Shown: one piece after another, positions 14,151 through 22,300 of the stretch
How the letters are laid out: every line of letters starts with the position of its first letter
Position numbering within the stretch: the stretch's first letter is position 1
Source: a virus
Strand: one strand, 5' to 3'
DNA length: 26,426 nt
Virus record (IMG/VR): IMGVR_UViG_3300047451_000020
Location: 1-26,426 of that record
Translations under genes and position numbers: made by a program
The notes under the pieces: generated by a model
The model's database searches: none
What the model saw: the letters and a program-made list of their open reading frames with translations, nothing else
What the model was told of the DNA's origin: nothing

Positions 14151-14597
14151 ATGGCTTATTATAGCACTAAACATTACGGACACAACATTGGACTGTCAGC
14201 AGTCTTTAGACAACCAAATGCAGATCATTCACATTGTCATTTACTACATGGCTACAGTTTAGCATTTACATTTAAGTTTGGTTGTAATGAATTAGATAAT
14301 AAAAACTGGGCAGTTGACTTTGGTGGACTAAAGCCTTTAAAGAAGTGGTTAGAGGATCACTTCGATCACAAGACAGCAATTGATAAAAACGATCCACACT
14401 TGGACAAGTTTATGGAACTACAAGAACTTGACCTAGCAGAGATTGTTGTAATGGATGGTGTTGGTGCAGAGAAGTTTGCCGAACATGCATTTAATTTTGC
14501 AGACAAGCTAGTACGTGAAGCAAGTAATGATCGTTGCTATTGCGTAAGTGCAGAATGTGCAGAGCATGGAGCAAATTCTGCAATCTATGAGAGATAG
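14151..14597 (+). CDS. QueD-like 6-carboxy/6-pyruvoyl-tetrahydropterin synthase homologue
   Basis: The T-fold 148-residue protein belongs to the QueD/PTPS superfamily, whose QueD members turn dihydroneopterin triphosphate into 6-carboxytetrahydropterin on the way to queuosine and 7-deazaguanines. The metal-site region reads ADHSHCHLLHGYS (about residues 24-36), with Cys29 and His33. The usual HGH is HGY, a change I also remember from an alphaproteobacterial subfamily. Other family blocks are NWAVDFGGLKPLKKWLEDHF, FDHKT at 71-75 and AEHGANSAIY at 137-146. No queC, queE or folE is in the window. The gene has its own consensus promoter, a roughly 70-nt leader and a strong AGGAG site. Whether it makes the QueD product or a related pterin reaction is uncertain. 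Confidence 0.85.
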   Translation: MAYYSTKHYGHNIGLSAVFRQPNADHSHCHLLHGYSLAFTFKFGCNELDNKNWAVDFGGLKPLKKWLEDHFDHKTAIDKNDPHLDKFMELQELDLAEIVVMDGVGAEKFAEHAFNFADKLVREASNDRCYCVSAECAEHGANSAIYER

Positions 14598-14606
14598 GAA
14601 TTATAA

Positions 14607-15158
14607 ATGATTTGGGAACAAGTAAACGAGGATCGTAAAAAACTTAAGGTAGCACATTATAAAAATGCGTTTCCAGAAGCAGTAAATGATATTAACTTTA
14701 CAACACTAGTAGAAGTAAATCAATATAAGTCTACAGTTACAAACGTAGATGAATTTGTAAAAGGAAGTACACATATTTCTGACATCGGGTCAGACAAGCG
14801 TATACAAAAATATTTGTTAGAGTTTCAAAAGAACTATGACAGACATGAAACTGAAGCTCACTTCAATGCTAGTTTGTTCTTTTCATTAAGTGACGGACAT
14901 AATAGCTTGTTCCTACATAATGATTACGAAACTGTTTTGCTTATACAAGGATACGGTGAAACTGCATATCTTGTAACAGATGGAGATACAATGAACAAAC
15001 AAATTTATCATTGTAAAACAGGAGATGCTTTACTGTTACCAAGACTTACAAATCATAAACCTTTAATCTTAGGTCCAAGAGTTACATTAAGTTTGGGTGC
15101 TAATCCTTTAAAAGCAATGACCAGTAAAAACTATGGTCCAGTTAATTCATCAATGTAG
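14607..15158 (+). CDS. Cupin/JmjC-like protein
   Basis: The product has 183 residues. The second half looks like a cupin or JmjC-type beta-barrel: LFLHNDYETVLLIQGYGETA gives an HxD pair, then GDALLLPRLTNHKPLILGPR supplies the 'GD..L.P....H' metal-site strand, ending RVTLSLGANPL. This is the order expected for Fe(II)/2OG oxygenases (HxD...H...R), so a hydroxylase is likely. The N-terminal 90 residues are not recognisable. It follows the QueD-like gene by 9 nt and precedes the glycosyltransferase by 11 nt, so all three share a transcript. The substrate is unknown. Confidence 0.7.
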   Translation: MIWEQVNEDRKKLKVAHYKNAFPEAVNDINFTTLVEVNQYKSTVTNVDEFVKGSTHISDIGSDKRIQKYLLEFQKNYDRHETEAHFNASLFFSLSDGHNSLFLHNDYETVLLIQGYGETAYLVTDGDTMNKQIYHCKTGDALLLPRLTNHKPLILGPRVTLSLGANPLKAMTSKNYGPVNSSM

Positions 15159-15169
15159 AGGAAGTTAAA

Positions 15170-15871
15170 TTGCCCAACCATGTAGTTTGTTTAAAACACG
15201 GTAAGAAATATTCAGCAGAATATGTTAACGTTCTTTACAGAATGGTAACACGTAATCTTACAGTACCACATAACTTTGTTTGCTTTACAGAAGATCCTAA
15301 AGGACTTGATATGGGTATTCAAGTTAAGCCTTTACAATTAAACAGCGACATCAATGGTTGGTGGTATAAGACAATGTTCTTTAATCCAGACTTTGGGTGT
15401 TACGGTACTGTATTGTTTTTAGATTTAGATGTTATTGTGTTTGGAAACATTGATAAGTTGTTTACTTACAAGCCAGGAGAGTTTTGTGTAATACGTGATT
15501 TTAATCGTAGTGTACAAAGCCATTGGGACAGAATGAATTCAAGTTGTTTTAGATTAGAAACAGGACAACATGCAAATGTATATCAAGAGTTTATGACTAA
15601 CCCAGGACAGAATGCACGTAAGTATCACGGAGATCAAGATTGGTTGTATGCTAATGTAAAATCTCAATATAACTTTTGGCCAGATGAATGGATACAAAGT
15701 TATAAATGGGAAATGCGTGGACGACCTGAGATGAATAGATACAACGGTAAACGTAACTTTGTTACTCCAGGTGATCCTAAGATTTTACCTGAAACAAGTA
15801 TTGCAGTATTCCACGGTGATCCTAATCCTAAAGATTGTATTGACCCTTGGTGCAAGGAAAATTGGCGATGA
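15170..15871 (+). CDS. GT-A glycosyltransferase, TTG start
   Basis: The 233-residue protein resembles a GT8-like or phage-type nucleotide-sugar transferase. The N-terminus HVVCLKHGKKYSAEYVNVLY then TVPHNFVCFTEDPKG forms the donor-binding fold. TVLFLDLDVIVFGNIDKLF near residues 80-98 contains the DxD metal site (DLD). HGDQDWLYANV and AVFHGDPNP are typical acceptor-side and C-terminal metal elements. The start is a TTG at 15170 placed behind AGAGGAAG (about 15157-15164); the first in-frame ATG would remove the donor-binding strand. The acceptor could be host surface glycan or a virion component. Its end overlaps the next gene by 4 nt. Confidence 0.85.
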   Translation: MPNHVVCLKHGKKYSAEYVNVLYRMVTRNLTVPHNFVCFTEDPKGLDMGIQVKPLQLNSDINGWWYKTMFFNPDFGCYGTVLFLDLDVIVFGNIDKLFTYKPGEFCVIRDFNRSVQSHWDRMNSSCFRLETGQHANVYQEFMTNPGQNARKYHGDQDWLYANVKSQYNFWPDEWIQSYKWEMRGRPEMNRYNGKRNFVTPGDPKILPETSIAVFHGDPNPKDCIDPWCKENWR

Positions 15872-16077
15872 GTGGACAAAGAAGATTTTTAAAATTATGG
15901 AGTAGAACTGTTGGTATGCCTGTAGGGCTTGATGACGATGACAAGCCAGAGTTCTTACCTATTACACAAGACGATGTTCATAAAGCATTATGGTTTAGAA
16001 CTTTTTGGATTGTCTTGCATATATTAACGTGTGGATTTATAATTGTAGGCAACGGAAGGATGTTAAATTTATGGTAG
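15868..16077 (+). CDS. Small membrane protein
   Basis: The 69-residue protein starts at the ATG at 15868 in an ATGA overlap with the glycosyltransferase stop; an upstream TTG at 15847 lies within that gene. The N-terminus is basic (GQRRFLKLWSR), an acidic stretch DDDDKPEFLP follows, and one hydrophobic segment (FWIVLHILTCGFIIVGNG) lies near the C-terminus. This would be a single-span membrane protein. Function is not recognisable. The phosphomannomutase gene begins 7 nt before its end. Confidence 0.65.
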   Translation: MSGQRRFLKLWSRTVGMPVGLDDDDKPEFLPITQDDVHKALWFRTFWIVLHILTCGFIIVGNGRMLNLW

Positions 16078-16778
16078 ATAAGTTTATTTTTGATGTTGAC
16101 GGTACACTAACACCAAGTCGTGGATTAATTGATTTAGAATTTAAAGCGTTCTTTAATACATTTTGTTTGACAAATGATGTGTATCTAGTAACAGGTAGCG
16201 ACCGTGCTAAGACTGTAGAACAATTAAGTGAACCTACGTACAACCTAGCAAAACGTGTATACAACTGTTCAGGCAGTGATGTATATGAAGGTAGAATCAA
16301 TGTTCATCGTAGCGATTGGGCTTTACCACGCAAGTGCAATAATTGGTTAGAAGATAAACTAGAAGAAAGTACGTTTGAACTTCGTACAGGATTACATATT
16401 GAAGCAAGACCAGGTATGGTTAACTTCAGCGTAGTAGGACGTAAAGCAACGCCCGAACAACGTCAGCAATATGTTAAGTACGATACGAAATACAACGAAC
16501 GAGTGAACATTGCCGCTTTGTTCAATTTAGAATTTCCAGAATTAAAAGCAGTAGTAGGTGGAGAAACGGGTATTGATATATTCCCAAAAGGATACGACAA
16601 AAGCCAAATTATAAGAGATTTTGATCCAACCGATACACTACACTTTTTTGGTGATGCAATGGAACCTACAGGAAATGATTATCCTTTGAAGAAAGTAATC
16701 ATTGACAATGATCTAGGAATGTGCTATAATGTAAACAGTTGGAAGGATACCCGAGAACTGTTGTATGAAAAAAAATAG
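16071..16778 (+). CDS. Phosphomannomutase, eukaryotic PMM (HAD) type
   Basis: Predicted to interconvert mannose-6-phosphate and mannose-1-phosphate toward GDP-mannose. The 235 residues begin at the ATG at 16071 (MVDKFIFDVDGTLTPSRG), where Asp8 and Asp10 form the HAD catalytic pair. The PMM pattern continues with LVTGSDRAKTVEQL, YNCSGSDVYEGR, IEARPGMVNFSVVGRKATPE, QYVKYDTKYNERVNI, GGETGIDIFPKGYDKSQII and FFGDAMEPTGNDYPL. These are signatures of the alpha/PMM1 family common in eukaryotes and scattered in bacteria and viruses, not of the large bacterial ManB/AlgC mutase. The longer frame from 16005 lies over the preceding gene and is unlikely. GGAAGGA at about 16054 may serve as ribosome-binding site. 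It overlaps the next gene by 14 nt. A broad HAD phosphatase role is the main alternative. Confidence 0.9.
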   Translation: MVDKFIFDVDGTLTPSRGLIDLEFKAFFNTFCLTNDVYLVTGSDRAKTVEQLSEPTYNLAKRVYNCSGSDVYEGRINVHRSDWALPRKCNNWLEDKLEESTFELRTGLHIEARPGMVNFSVVGRKATPEQRQQYVKYDTKYNERVNIAALFNLEFPELKAVVGGETGIDIFPKGYDKSQIIRDFDPTDTLHFFGDAMEPTGNDYPLKKVIIDNDLGMCYNVNSWKDTRELLYEKK

Positions 16779-17418
16779 TAACTTTATAAAATATACAAAA
16801 ATAGGTGCAGTAGCAGTCCTAGGACTAGGTCTTAGCTATGGCGTTGGTACCTTTACACCCAACACTTGGACTATAAATGATATAGTTGCAAAAGCAGAAG
16901 AAAAGATTATAGGAGAATGGAACGAGTTTGGGTTTCATGAACCTTCAATAGAATATACAAACAATGCTCAATTCGTAGTCGGTGTATCACGTTGTATTGA
17001 CTTCCTTAACTTACATACAGAAATAGGTAAACGTGTTCCACGAGATATTATTGTTGCGATGGCTATATTAGAAACAGGATATGGCAAAAGTAGATTTGCA
17101 CTTGAAGGCAATAACTTATTTGGTATACGTACATGGGATAAAAATACACCACAATTGAAACCTTTAGAGTTGCCCAATGCGGCGTTTGGTGTTAAAATGT
17201 ATAAAACAAAGTGTGCTTCTGTAAAAGATATGATTCACACTATTAATACGCATCGTGCGTATGTAGACTATAGAGATGAACGTGACAGACAAGAAGCAAC
17301 AGGAGTTTTAGATATTAATGCACAAGTAGATCAATTACACAAGTGGAGTACAAATCCAAACTACACAGCATTAGTAAAAGAAAAGATTTTAATATTACAA
17401 GGCAAACAACATGACTAA
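16765..17418 (+). CDS. Bax-like glucosaminidase (peptidoglycan hydrolase), membrane anchored
   Basis: The 217 residues have an N-terminal basic stretch plus a hydrophobic segment (about 13-32, IGAVAVLGLGLSYGVGTF), which serves as an uncleaved anchor or signal peptide. The catalytic domain matches the mannosyl-glycoprotein endo-beta-N-acetylglucosaminidase family: RVPRDIIVAMAILETGYGKS with the likely catalytic Glu103, EGNNLFGIRTW, then AAFGVKMYKTKCASVKDMIH and a C-terminal KWSTNPNYTALVKEKIL. Bax is the E. coli relative. The domain cuts glycan strands of peptidoglycan. Its position between phosphomannomutase and UvdE, with 14-nt and 8-nt overlaps, does not show whether it serves lysis, DNA entry or envelope remodelling. 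Confidence 0.85.
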   Translation: MKKNSNFIKYTKIGAVAVLGLGLSYGVGTFTPNTWTINDIVAKAEEKIIGEWNEFGFHEPSIEYTNNAQFVVGVSRCIDFLNLHTEIGKRVPRDIIVAMAILETGYGKSRFALEGNNLFGIRTWDKNTPQLKPLELPNAAFGVKMYKTKCASVKDMIHTINTHRAYVDYRDERDRQEATGVLDINAQVDQLHKWSTNPNYTALVKEKILILQGKQHD

Positions 17419-18430
17419 ACGTATAGGCTTCGCATGTAAGTACATGCACTCAGATCAAACGCAGAAGAAGAAACTGCTAGAAGAAATTCAACGACCACTA
17501 AATACACGTAGTACGACAGTACAATGGCTTAACAGGCAAACACGTGAAGTAGCAGAAGAACGCTTGTGGGACATTATGGTACACAACATTCAATCGTACT
17601 CTAACTTGATCGAATACGTAGGAGGATTACCTAATGAACTTAGAATGGTTAGACTCGGTAGCGATTGCCTTCCGGTATACACGCAACAAGATTGGTCATA
17701 TTTTTGGCGAAAGCCTGACGTCCGTGATTACTGTAGTAAACATCTCGCTCCCGTCGGCGACAAGGCAAGAGCCCTCAATGTCCGACTATCGATGCACCCA
17801 GGCCAATTTACTGTACTTGCGAGCGACAACCCCGAAATTGTAGATAGGAGCATAGAAGAATTTGAATATCACACCGACATCATACGCTGGATGGGATACG
17901 GCAAGACCTTCCAAGACTTTAAATGCAATGTCCATATATCAGGTAGACAAGGTCCAACCGGTATCATCAATGTCCTGCCAAGACTATCTCAAGAGGCGAG
18001 AAACTGTATTACGATCGAGAACGACGAGAACTCGTGGGGGCTCGACGCATCGCTCGAACTTGAAAAACATGTCGCATTGGTTCTTGACATACACCACCAC
18101 TGGGTGCGTACAGGTGAATACATACAGCCCACCGACGATAGATTTTCTCGCGTAGTAGATAGCTGGCGTGGTGTACGACCTGCAATGCATTACAGCTACA
18201 GTCGTAACGAACATTTACCACAAGACTTTGCACATGACACTATGCCTAATATGGAACAACTGCTAGAAGCAGGCCATAAGAAACAGAAACTTAGAGCCCA
18301 TAGTGACTACTATCCTAACAAACTTGTTAATGATTGGGCATTGAGCTTCTTAGAACATGCTGACATTATGTGCGAAAGCAAGTGCAAAAACCTAGCCAGC
18401 ATTGAGCTATACGAACAATATAAAGCGTAA
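17411..18430 (+). CDS. uvdE: UV damage endonuclease UvdE
   Basis: The 339-residue TIM-barrel enzyme nicks DNA 5' to UV photoproducts and some abasic sites, starting alternative excision repair. Family blocks are IGFACKYMHSD at the start, MVRLGSDCLPVY, VRLSMHPGQFTVLASDNPEI with metal-binding His, EFEYHTDIIRWMG, NVHISGRQG, ITIENDENSWG with metal-binding Glu, LVLDIHHHWV, and PAMHYSYSR, followed by RAHSDYYPNKLVNDW. The length fits bacterial UvdE. DNA repair by this route suits a phage in sunlit water. Base use changes inside the gene: from about 17640 to 18180 codons are richer in C and G (hand count 53% GC at 18001-18060, 52% at 17761-17820, against 37% at 18301-18360). Confidence 0.93.
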   Translation: MTKRIGFACKYMHSDQTQKKKLLEEIQRPLNTRSTTVQWLNRQTREVAEERLWDIMVHNIQSYSNLIEYVGGLPNELRMVRLGSDCLPVYTQQDWSYFWRKPDVRDYCSKHLAPVGDKARALNVRLSMHPGQFTVLASDNPEIVDRSIEEFEYHTDIIRWMGYGKTFQDFKCNVHISGRQGPTGIINVLPRLSQEARNCITIENDENSWGLDASLELEKHVALVLDIHHHWVRTGEYIQPTDDRFSRVVDSWRGVRPAMHYSYSRNEHLPQDFAHDTMPNMEQLLEAGHKKQKLRAHSDYYPNKLVNDWALSFLEHADIMCESKCKNLASIELYEQYKA

Positions 18431-18461
18431 ATACTGTACATTAACTTTTAAGGAGATTATA

Positions 18462-18635
18462 ATGATCGATACTATTAAAGAATGGGTAAGTGAACGTTTT
18501 GAAGAACGTACATCTTGGGATGGAGCAATGCTTATTGCTATTGGCGTAATTGTACTAATCGCAGGACCATTTGCAAAACTAGCGGCTTATGCGGCAATCG
18601 CATATGGTGCTTGGACTTTATTCAAATCTGAATAA
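18462..18635 (+). CDS. Small hydrophobic membrane protein
   Basis: The 57 residues start at the ATG at 18462 behind a strong AAGGAG site; a longer frame from 18402 is inside uvdE. An amphipathic, charged N-terminus (IKEWVSERFEERTSWDG) is followed by a long hydrophobic stretch (AMLIAIGVIVLIAGPFAKLA, then AYAAIAYGAWTLF) that could make two short membrane helices with a Gly-Pro break. The function is unknown. It ends just before a 15-bp stem-loop and faces the minus-strand zinc-ribbon gene. Confidence 0.7.
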   Translation: MIDTIKEWVSERFEERTSWDGAMLIAIGVIVLIAGPFAKLAAYAAIAYGAWTLFKSE

Positions 18636-18646
18636 TCACTTTAGAC

Positions 18647-18684
18647 CAATGATTGACATCACAATTTGCTGATGTCGGTCATTG
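18647..18684 (+). terminator. 15-bp stem-loop between convergent genes
   Basis: CAATGATTGACATCA (18647-18661) pairs with TGATGTCGGTCATTG (18670-18684) with an 8-nt loop. Two of the pairs are G-U only in the plus-strand RNA and become mismatches in the minus RNA, so the hairpin is made for the plus transcript. It covers the stop codon of the minus-strand gene. No run of T follows, so it may protect the 3' end rather than be a classic terminator. Confidence 0.6.
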
Positions 18685-18943
18685 TATCTACCCTAACATT
18701 GAGTTTTTTGCGTTGTAATACGCCAGCTTTTTGAGCAAAACGTTTAGGATCGCATTTTTCACATACATGTGAGTAGTCATTTGTTAGGCGCTTAGGGTCT
18801 ACTTGTCCTTTGTCGCGTGAGAATTCTTCATGGCAGTTATCACATTCAAAGAATACAATCGTTTTTTTACGCTTGTATGGATGATGTCCACGCTTACCTT
18901 TACGCATATAGTATTGAATTTTCTTTTCAGTTCGTAAAAACAT
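18659..18943 (-). CDS. Zinc-ribbon-like small protein
   Basis: The 94 residues start at the ATG at 18943, 8 nt after a perfect T4-late octamer; the frame extends further upstream but those codons lie across the divergent promoter region. The protein is basic at the N-terminus (MRKGKRGHHPYKRKK) and carries two CxxC pairs, FFECDNCHEEF and HVCEKCDPK, about 20 residues apart, giving a probable zinc ribbon. The C-terminal part is basic (GVLQRKKLNVRV). This suggests a nucleic-acid binding protein or a phage transcription or HNH-related factor, without catalytic HNH residues visible. No Shine-Dalgarno sequence precedes the ATG. Confidence 0.75.
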   Translation of the reverse strand: MFLRTEKKIQYYMRKGKRGHHPYKRKKTIVFFECDNCHEEFSRDKGQVDPKRLTNDYSHVCEKCDPKRFAQKAGVLQRKKLNVRVDTMTDISKL

Positions 18944-18951
18944 AGTAATAG

Positions 18952-18959
18952 TATTTATA
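18952..18959 (-). promoter_or_regulatory. Perfect T4-late promoter octamer
   Basis: On the minus strand it reads TATAAATA, the exact T4 late consensus, followed by CTATTACT and the ATG. By T4 geometry the transcript would start about 3 nt before the start codon. Confidence 0.7.
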
Positions 18960-18984
18960 ATCACATTCGGATTATAGATTAACA

Positions 18985-18992
18985 GATAAATA
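18985..18992 (+). promoter_or_regulatory. T4-late-like promoter octamer for the iscA/fibre genes
   Basis: GATAAATA, the same variant as at 6470, is divergent from the octamer at 18952. The expected start near 18998 leaves a short leader that still contains AGGA for the ATG at 19011. Confidence 0.55.
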
Positions 18993-19010
18993 ATAATGAT
19001 AGGAACAACA

Positions 19011-19334
19011 ATGTCAATAGTTACTTTAACAGACTCAGCCAAAGAACAGATGTGTAATATGGTTGAAGAACATAAAAAGCCAGCAGTTAGGCTTTCATTA
19101 AAGGGTGGCGGTTGTGCTGGTTTTAAATATGAATGGACTATGGAAGACAACGTGAACACAGAAGACGAAGTAGTTGATTTCGATAAAGGTAAATTTGTAG
19201 TAGATCCATCTAGTGTGATGTATTTGCTAGGTAGTACAATAGACTACAAGAAAGAAATGTTTGGATCTTACTTTGCAGTAGAGAATCCAGGAAGTACATC
19301 AAGTTGCGGGTGCGGCGAATCAATAGGATTTTAG
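19011..19334 (+). CDS. A-type Fe-S cluster carrier, IscA-like
   Basis: The 107-residue protein shows the IscA/ErpA/HesB pattern with three conserved cysteines: Cys35 in KGGGCAGFKYEW and Cys99/Cys101 in SSCGCGES, an exact C-X63-C-G-C spacing. Length and cysteine positions agree with bacterial IscA. Such proteins carry iron or [4Fe-4S] clusters to apo-enzymes. Choice of start: ATG at 19011 has AGGA 7 nt upstream, and the ATG at 18996 lies in the expected -1/+1 region of the late-like promoter. It is followed after 10 nt by the giant structural gene, so it would be transcribed late with it. An assembly or enzyme-activation role in infected cells is inference. Confidence 0.93.
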   Translation: MSIVTLTDSAKEQMCNMVEEHKKPAVRLSLKGGGCAGFKYEWTMEDNVNTEDEVVDFDKGKFVVDPSSVMYLLGSTIDYKKEMFGSYFAVENPGSTSSCGCGESIGF

Positions 19335-19344
19335 GGAATAATAC

Positions 19345-22300
19345 ATGTCAAAATTAAATATTAATATTGGTACAGAGGGTAATGATAATACTGGTGATAG
19401 TATTAGAGAAGCCTTTAGAAAAGCCAATGAAAACTTTACTGAACTATATGCTGTTTTTGGTATTGGTGGACAAATTAGCTTTACAAGTTTAAGCGATGTT
19501 CCAGATGTACTAACTGCATACACAGTACCACAAGCTAACGCAGAAGGATCAGCAATTGACTTCAAGACGCTAGTTGGTGGAACTGGAATGACTATTAATT
19601 CAACTAGTCCAAACCAAATTGTTATTAGCAACACATCAAGTATTATTAGTACAGACGGTACTCCAAGTTTAGGTGGTCCACTTAATGCGGCCAACCAGGC
19701 TATAGCAAACGCACCTGTTTCCCTAAGTGCAGTTAACGCCTTAAATTCTACACACGGTACTAACTTTATTATTGACGACTTAGTTATTAATAAAGGTTAT
19801 GCTGACGGACGTTATTTGCGTTCAACAGGTTCACCAGGTGGTGACGGACAAATTAGAGTTAGAGAAGAACCAGTTGATGCCGCGGCATACACTCTTACTA
19901 TTACAAGTTTTGCAAACGGTAACGTTGTTGTAAGTGGCGGACATGGCTTCTCAACAACTGCAAACGGTATTAGCTACATTTACAATTCAACAGGTGCAGA
20001 TGCAACAGGCTTAACATCTGGTACTAAGTATTTCCTACGTTATGTAAGTGATACGCAATTAAGTGTTCACACAACACTATCAGAAGCACAGAATGATGAT
20101 GACTTAACAAGAGTTAAAATTGGTATTACTTCAGGTTCAGGTACTGGCACACAAACAATGGTTGATGCAGAGTATGATGCAACCTTAGCAGGATATTGGA
20201 TTAGTACTGAAGCAATGCCACGTAAGAGTATTACTAGACGAGAAGGTGATACAATGGCAGGTGCATTGTACTTGCATGATCATCCAGGATCACAAGCAGG
20301 AGCAGGAGCACCAGGTGGTATTACAGACATGCAGGCGGCTACAAAATACTATGTAGACAATAGTGCATATCCTTCTAAAACAAATTTATTCGTAAGTACC
20401 AAAGGTGACGATGCAATGACTAACGTTCCAGTTGGTCAAGAAGGTCGTTCATGGAACTATTCATATGCTTCTATTGCGGCGGCTTGTGCTAAAGCAGAAG
20501 AAGTTATTGCAACAAGTCCTATTAAGATTGGACCTTACGCACAACGTATTACATATGCTTCAGGACAGAATAATTCAACAGTTGCTTCAACAGGTGTTAC
20601 AAGTTCAAGTGGTTACGAAGAAGTTAAAATTCTTACAGACGCAAACAAGCAATTCATAATTGATGAAACTATTGCTTACTTGGCGGCTACATATCCTACT
20701 TTACTTTATGATGAAACTTTATGTCGCAGAGACTTAGGTCTTATTGCAGAAGGTATTGTATTAGATATACTAGACGGAACATTTGCAAACTACCACAGTA
20801 GAAATGCTGGATTAAGATATTACAGTAGTGCAAGTGGACAGATTGCTAGACGTACACAGTACACAGAAACAATAGCATCACTTAACTTTGCTAAAGCTCT
20901 ACATGCTAAAGTTATTACTAACACAGTAGAAACTAACTTATACCAAAGTGTTACTACACAGACTACAATTCCAGCACAAGTAGTTGACTTAGTTGGGCAA
21001 ACAGCAGTTGCGGCTAAATGGGATATTATTAAAACAATAGTAACAGGACCAACTATAGCAAGTGCTCCACAACTAGTTGAAGGTAGTAGTTGGACTATTA
21101 CTATTACTAATGGTGGACAAGGATTTGTTGATCAAAACATAGTTTCAAACCAAGACTTAGTTCCTGGTAAGATTATAACTTTTGAAACAAGTGGCGCAGT
21201 TGGTAGAATTGTATCAACAACAAGAGGTGCATCAGTTGACACTATTGAATTAGAATTACTTGAACCAATTACTCCAGTAGTTGGTGATGAAATGGATTAC
21301 GGTAATGCATTTTCAATTAAAGATATTAGTGTGCATGTTGAATCAGGAACATACTACGAACAGTTTCCAATTAAGATTCCAAACGGTGTATCAGTAAAAG
21401 GTGATGAGTTTAGACGTGTTAATGTTAAACCAGCACCAGGTGTAAGTACATCAATTTGGGCTGACAGTTATTTTTATAGAGAGCCAACGTTTGACGGAAT
21501 TGCATTAAAACCAGAATACAATCCAAATGCTGTTGAACTATTAACAGTTAATAAAGAATTCCTTAAAGACGAAGTTGTAGCTTGGATTGATGCACAGATT
21601 GTTATTAACACAGGTATATGGAACGGCTTTACATACGATAGTCAAAAATGTGAAAGAGATGCAGGAATTATCATTGACGGATTGATATACGATCTTAAAT
21701 GGAGTGGTAACGAAAAGACTCACTATAATGCATCAAGATATTATAATGGTGTAGTAAGTTTAGTAGCTGGCCAACAAGCACAAACTACTGCGGCAATGGC
21801 ACAGTTAAAAGCAATTATTCAAAGCTATATTTTTGCTAACGCAACATACACAAGTTTACAAAGCCCTGTAAGAACAACACAAACAATTGATTCTACAGCA
21901 GGTGAAACATCGGCAAGTACACAGGTTGGTACATTAATTGACATGGTTGGAGACGTTATTACTAACGGACTACCTAACTTACCACCACTTGACTCACCAA
22001 GTTATGGTTATCATTACTTAACAGATTACACTAACGGTTCAAGTACACCTAAACACAACAAAGACATGGACGTCTTCTTAATGAATGACGCAACTATCAT
22101 ACGTAACATGAGTGTCCAAGGACACGGTGGGTTTATGTGTGTATTAGATCCAGAAGGTGTTGTACTTACTAAGTCACCATACATACAAACAGGTTCAAGT
22201 TTCTCACAGAGTATTAATAAACAAGCGTTTAGAGGCGGTATGTTTATTGACGGATTTGTTGGTAACTTAAGAACTGTTGTAAACAGTAAAACAGATAACT

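Noticed and set aside
16005-16778. Longer form of the phosphomannomutase
   Set aside because: The extra 22 residues overlap the preceding gene and do not belong to the PMM family; the ATG at 16071 gives the normal N-terminus.
18996-19334. Earlier ATG for the IscA-like protein
   Set aside because: It lies around the predicted transcription start and lacks a ribosome-binding site; ATG at 19011 has AGGA and gives the standard 107-residue length.
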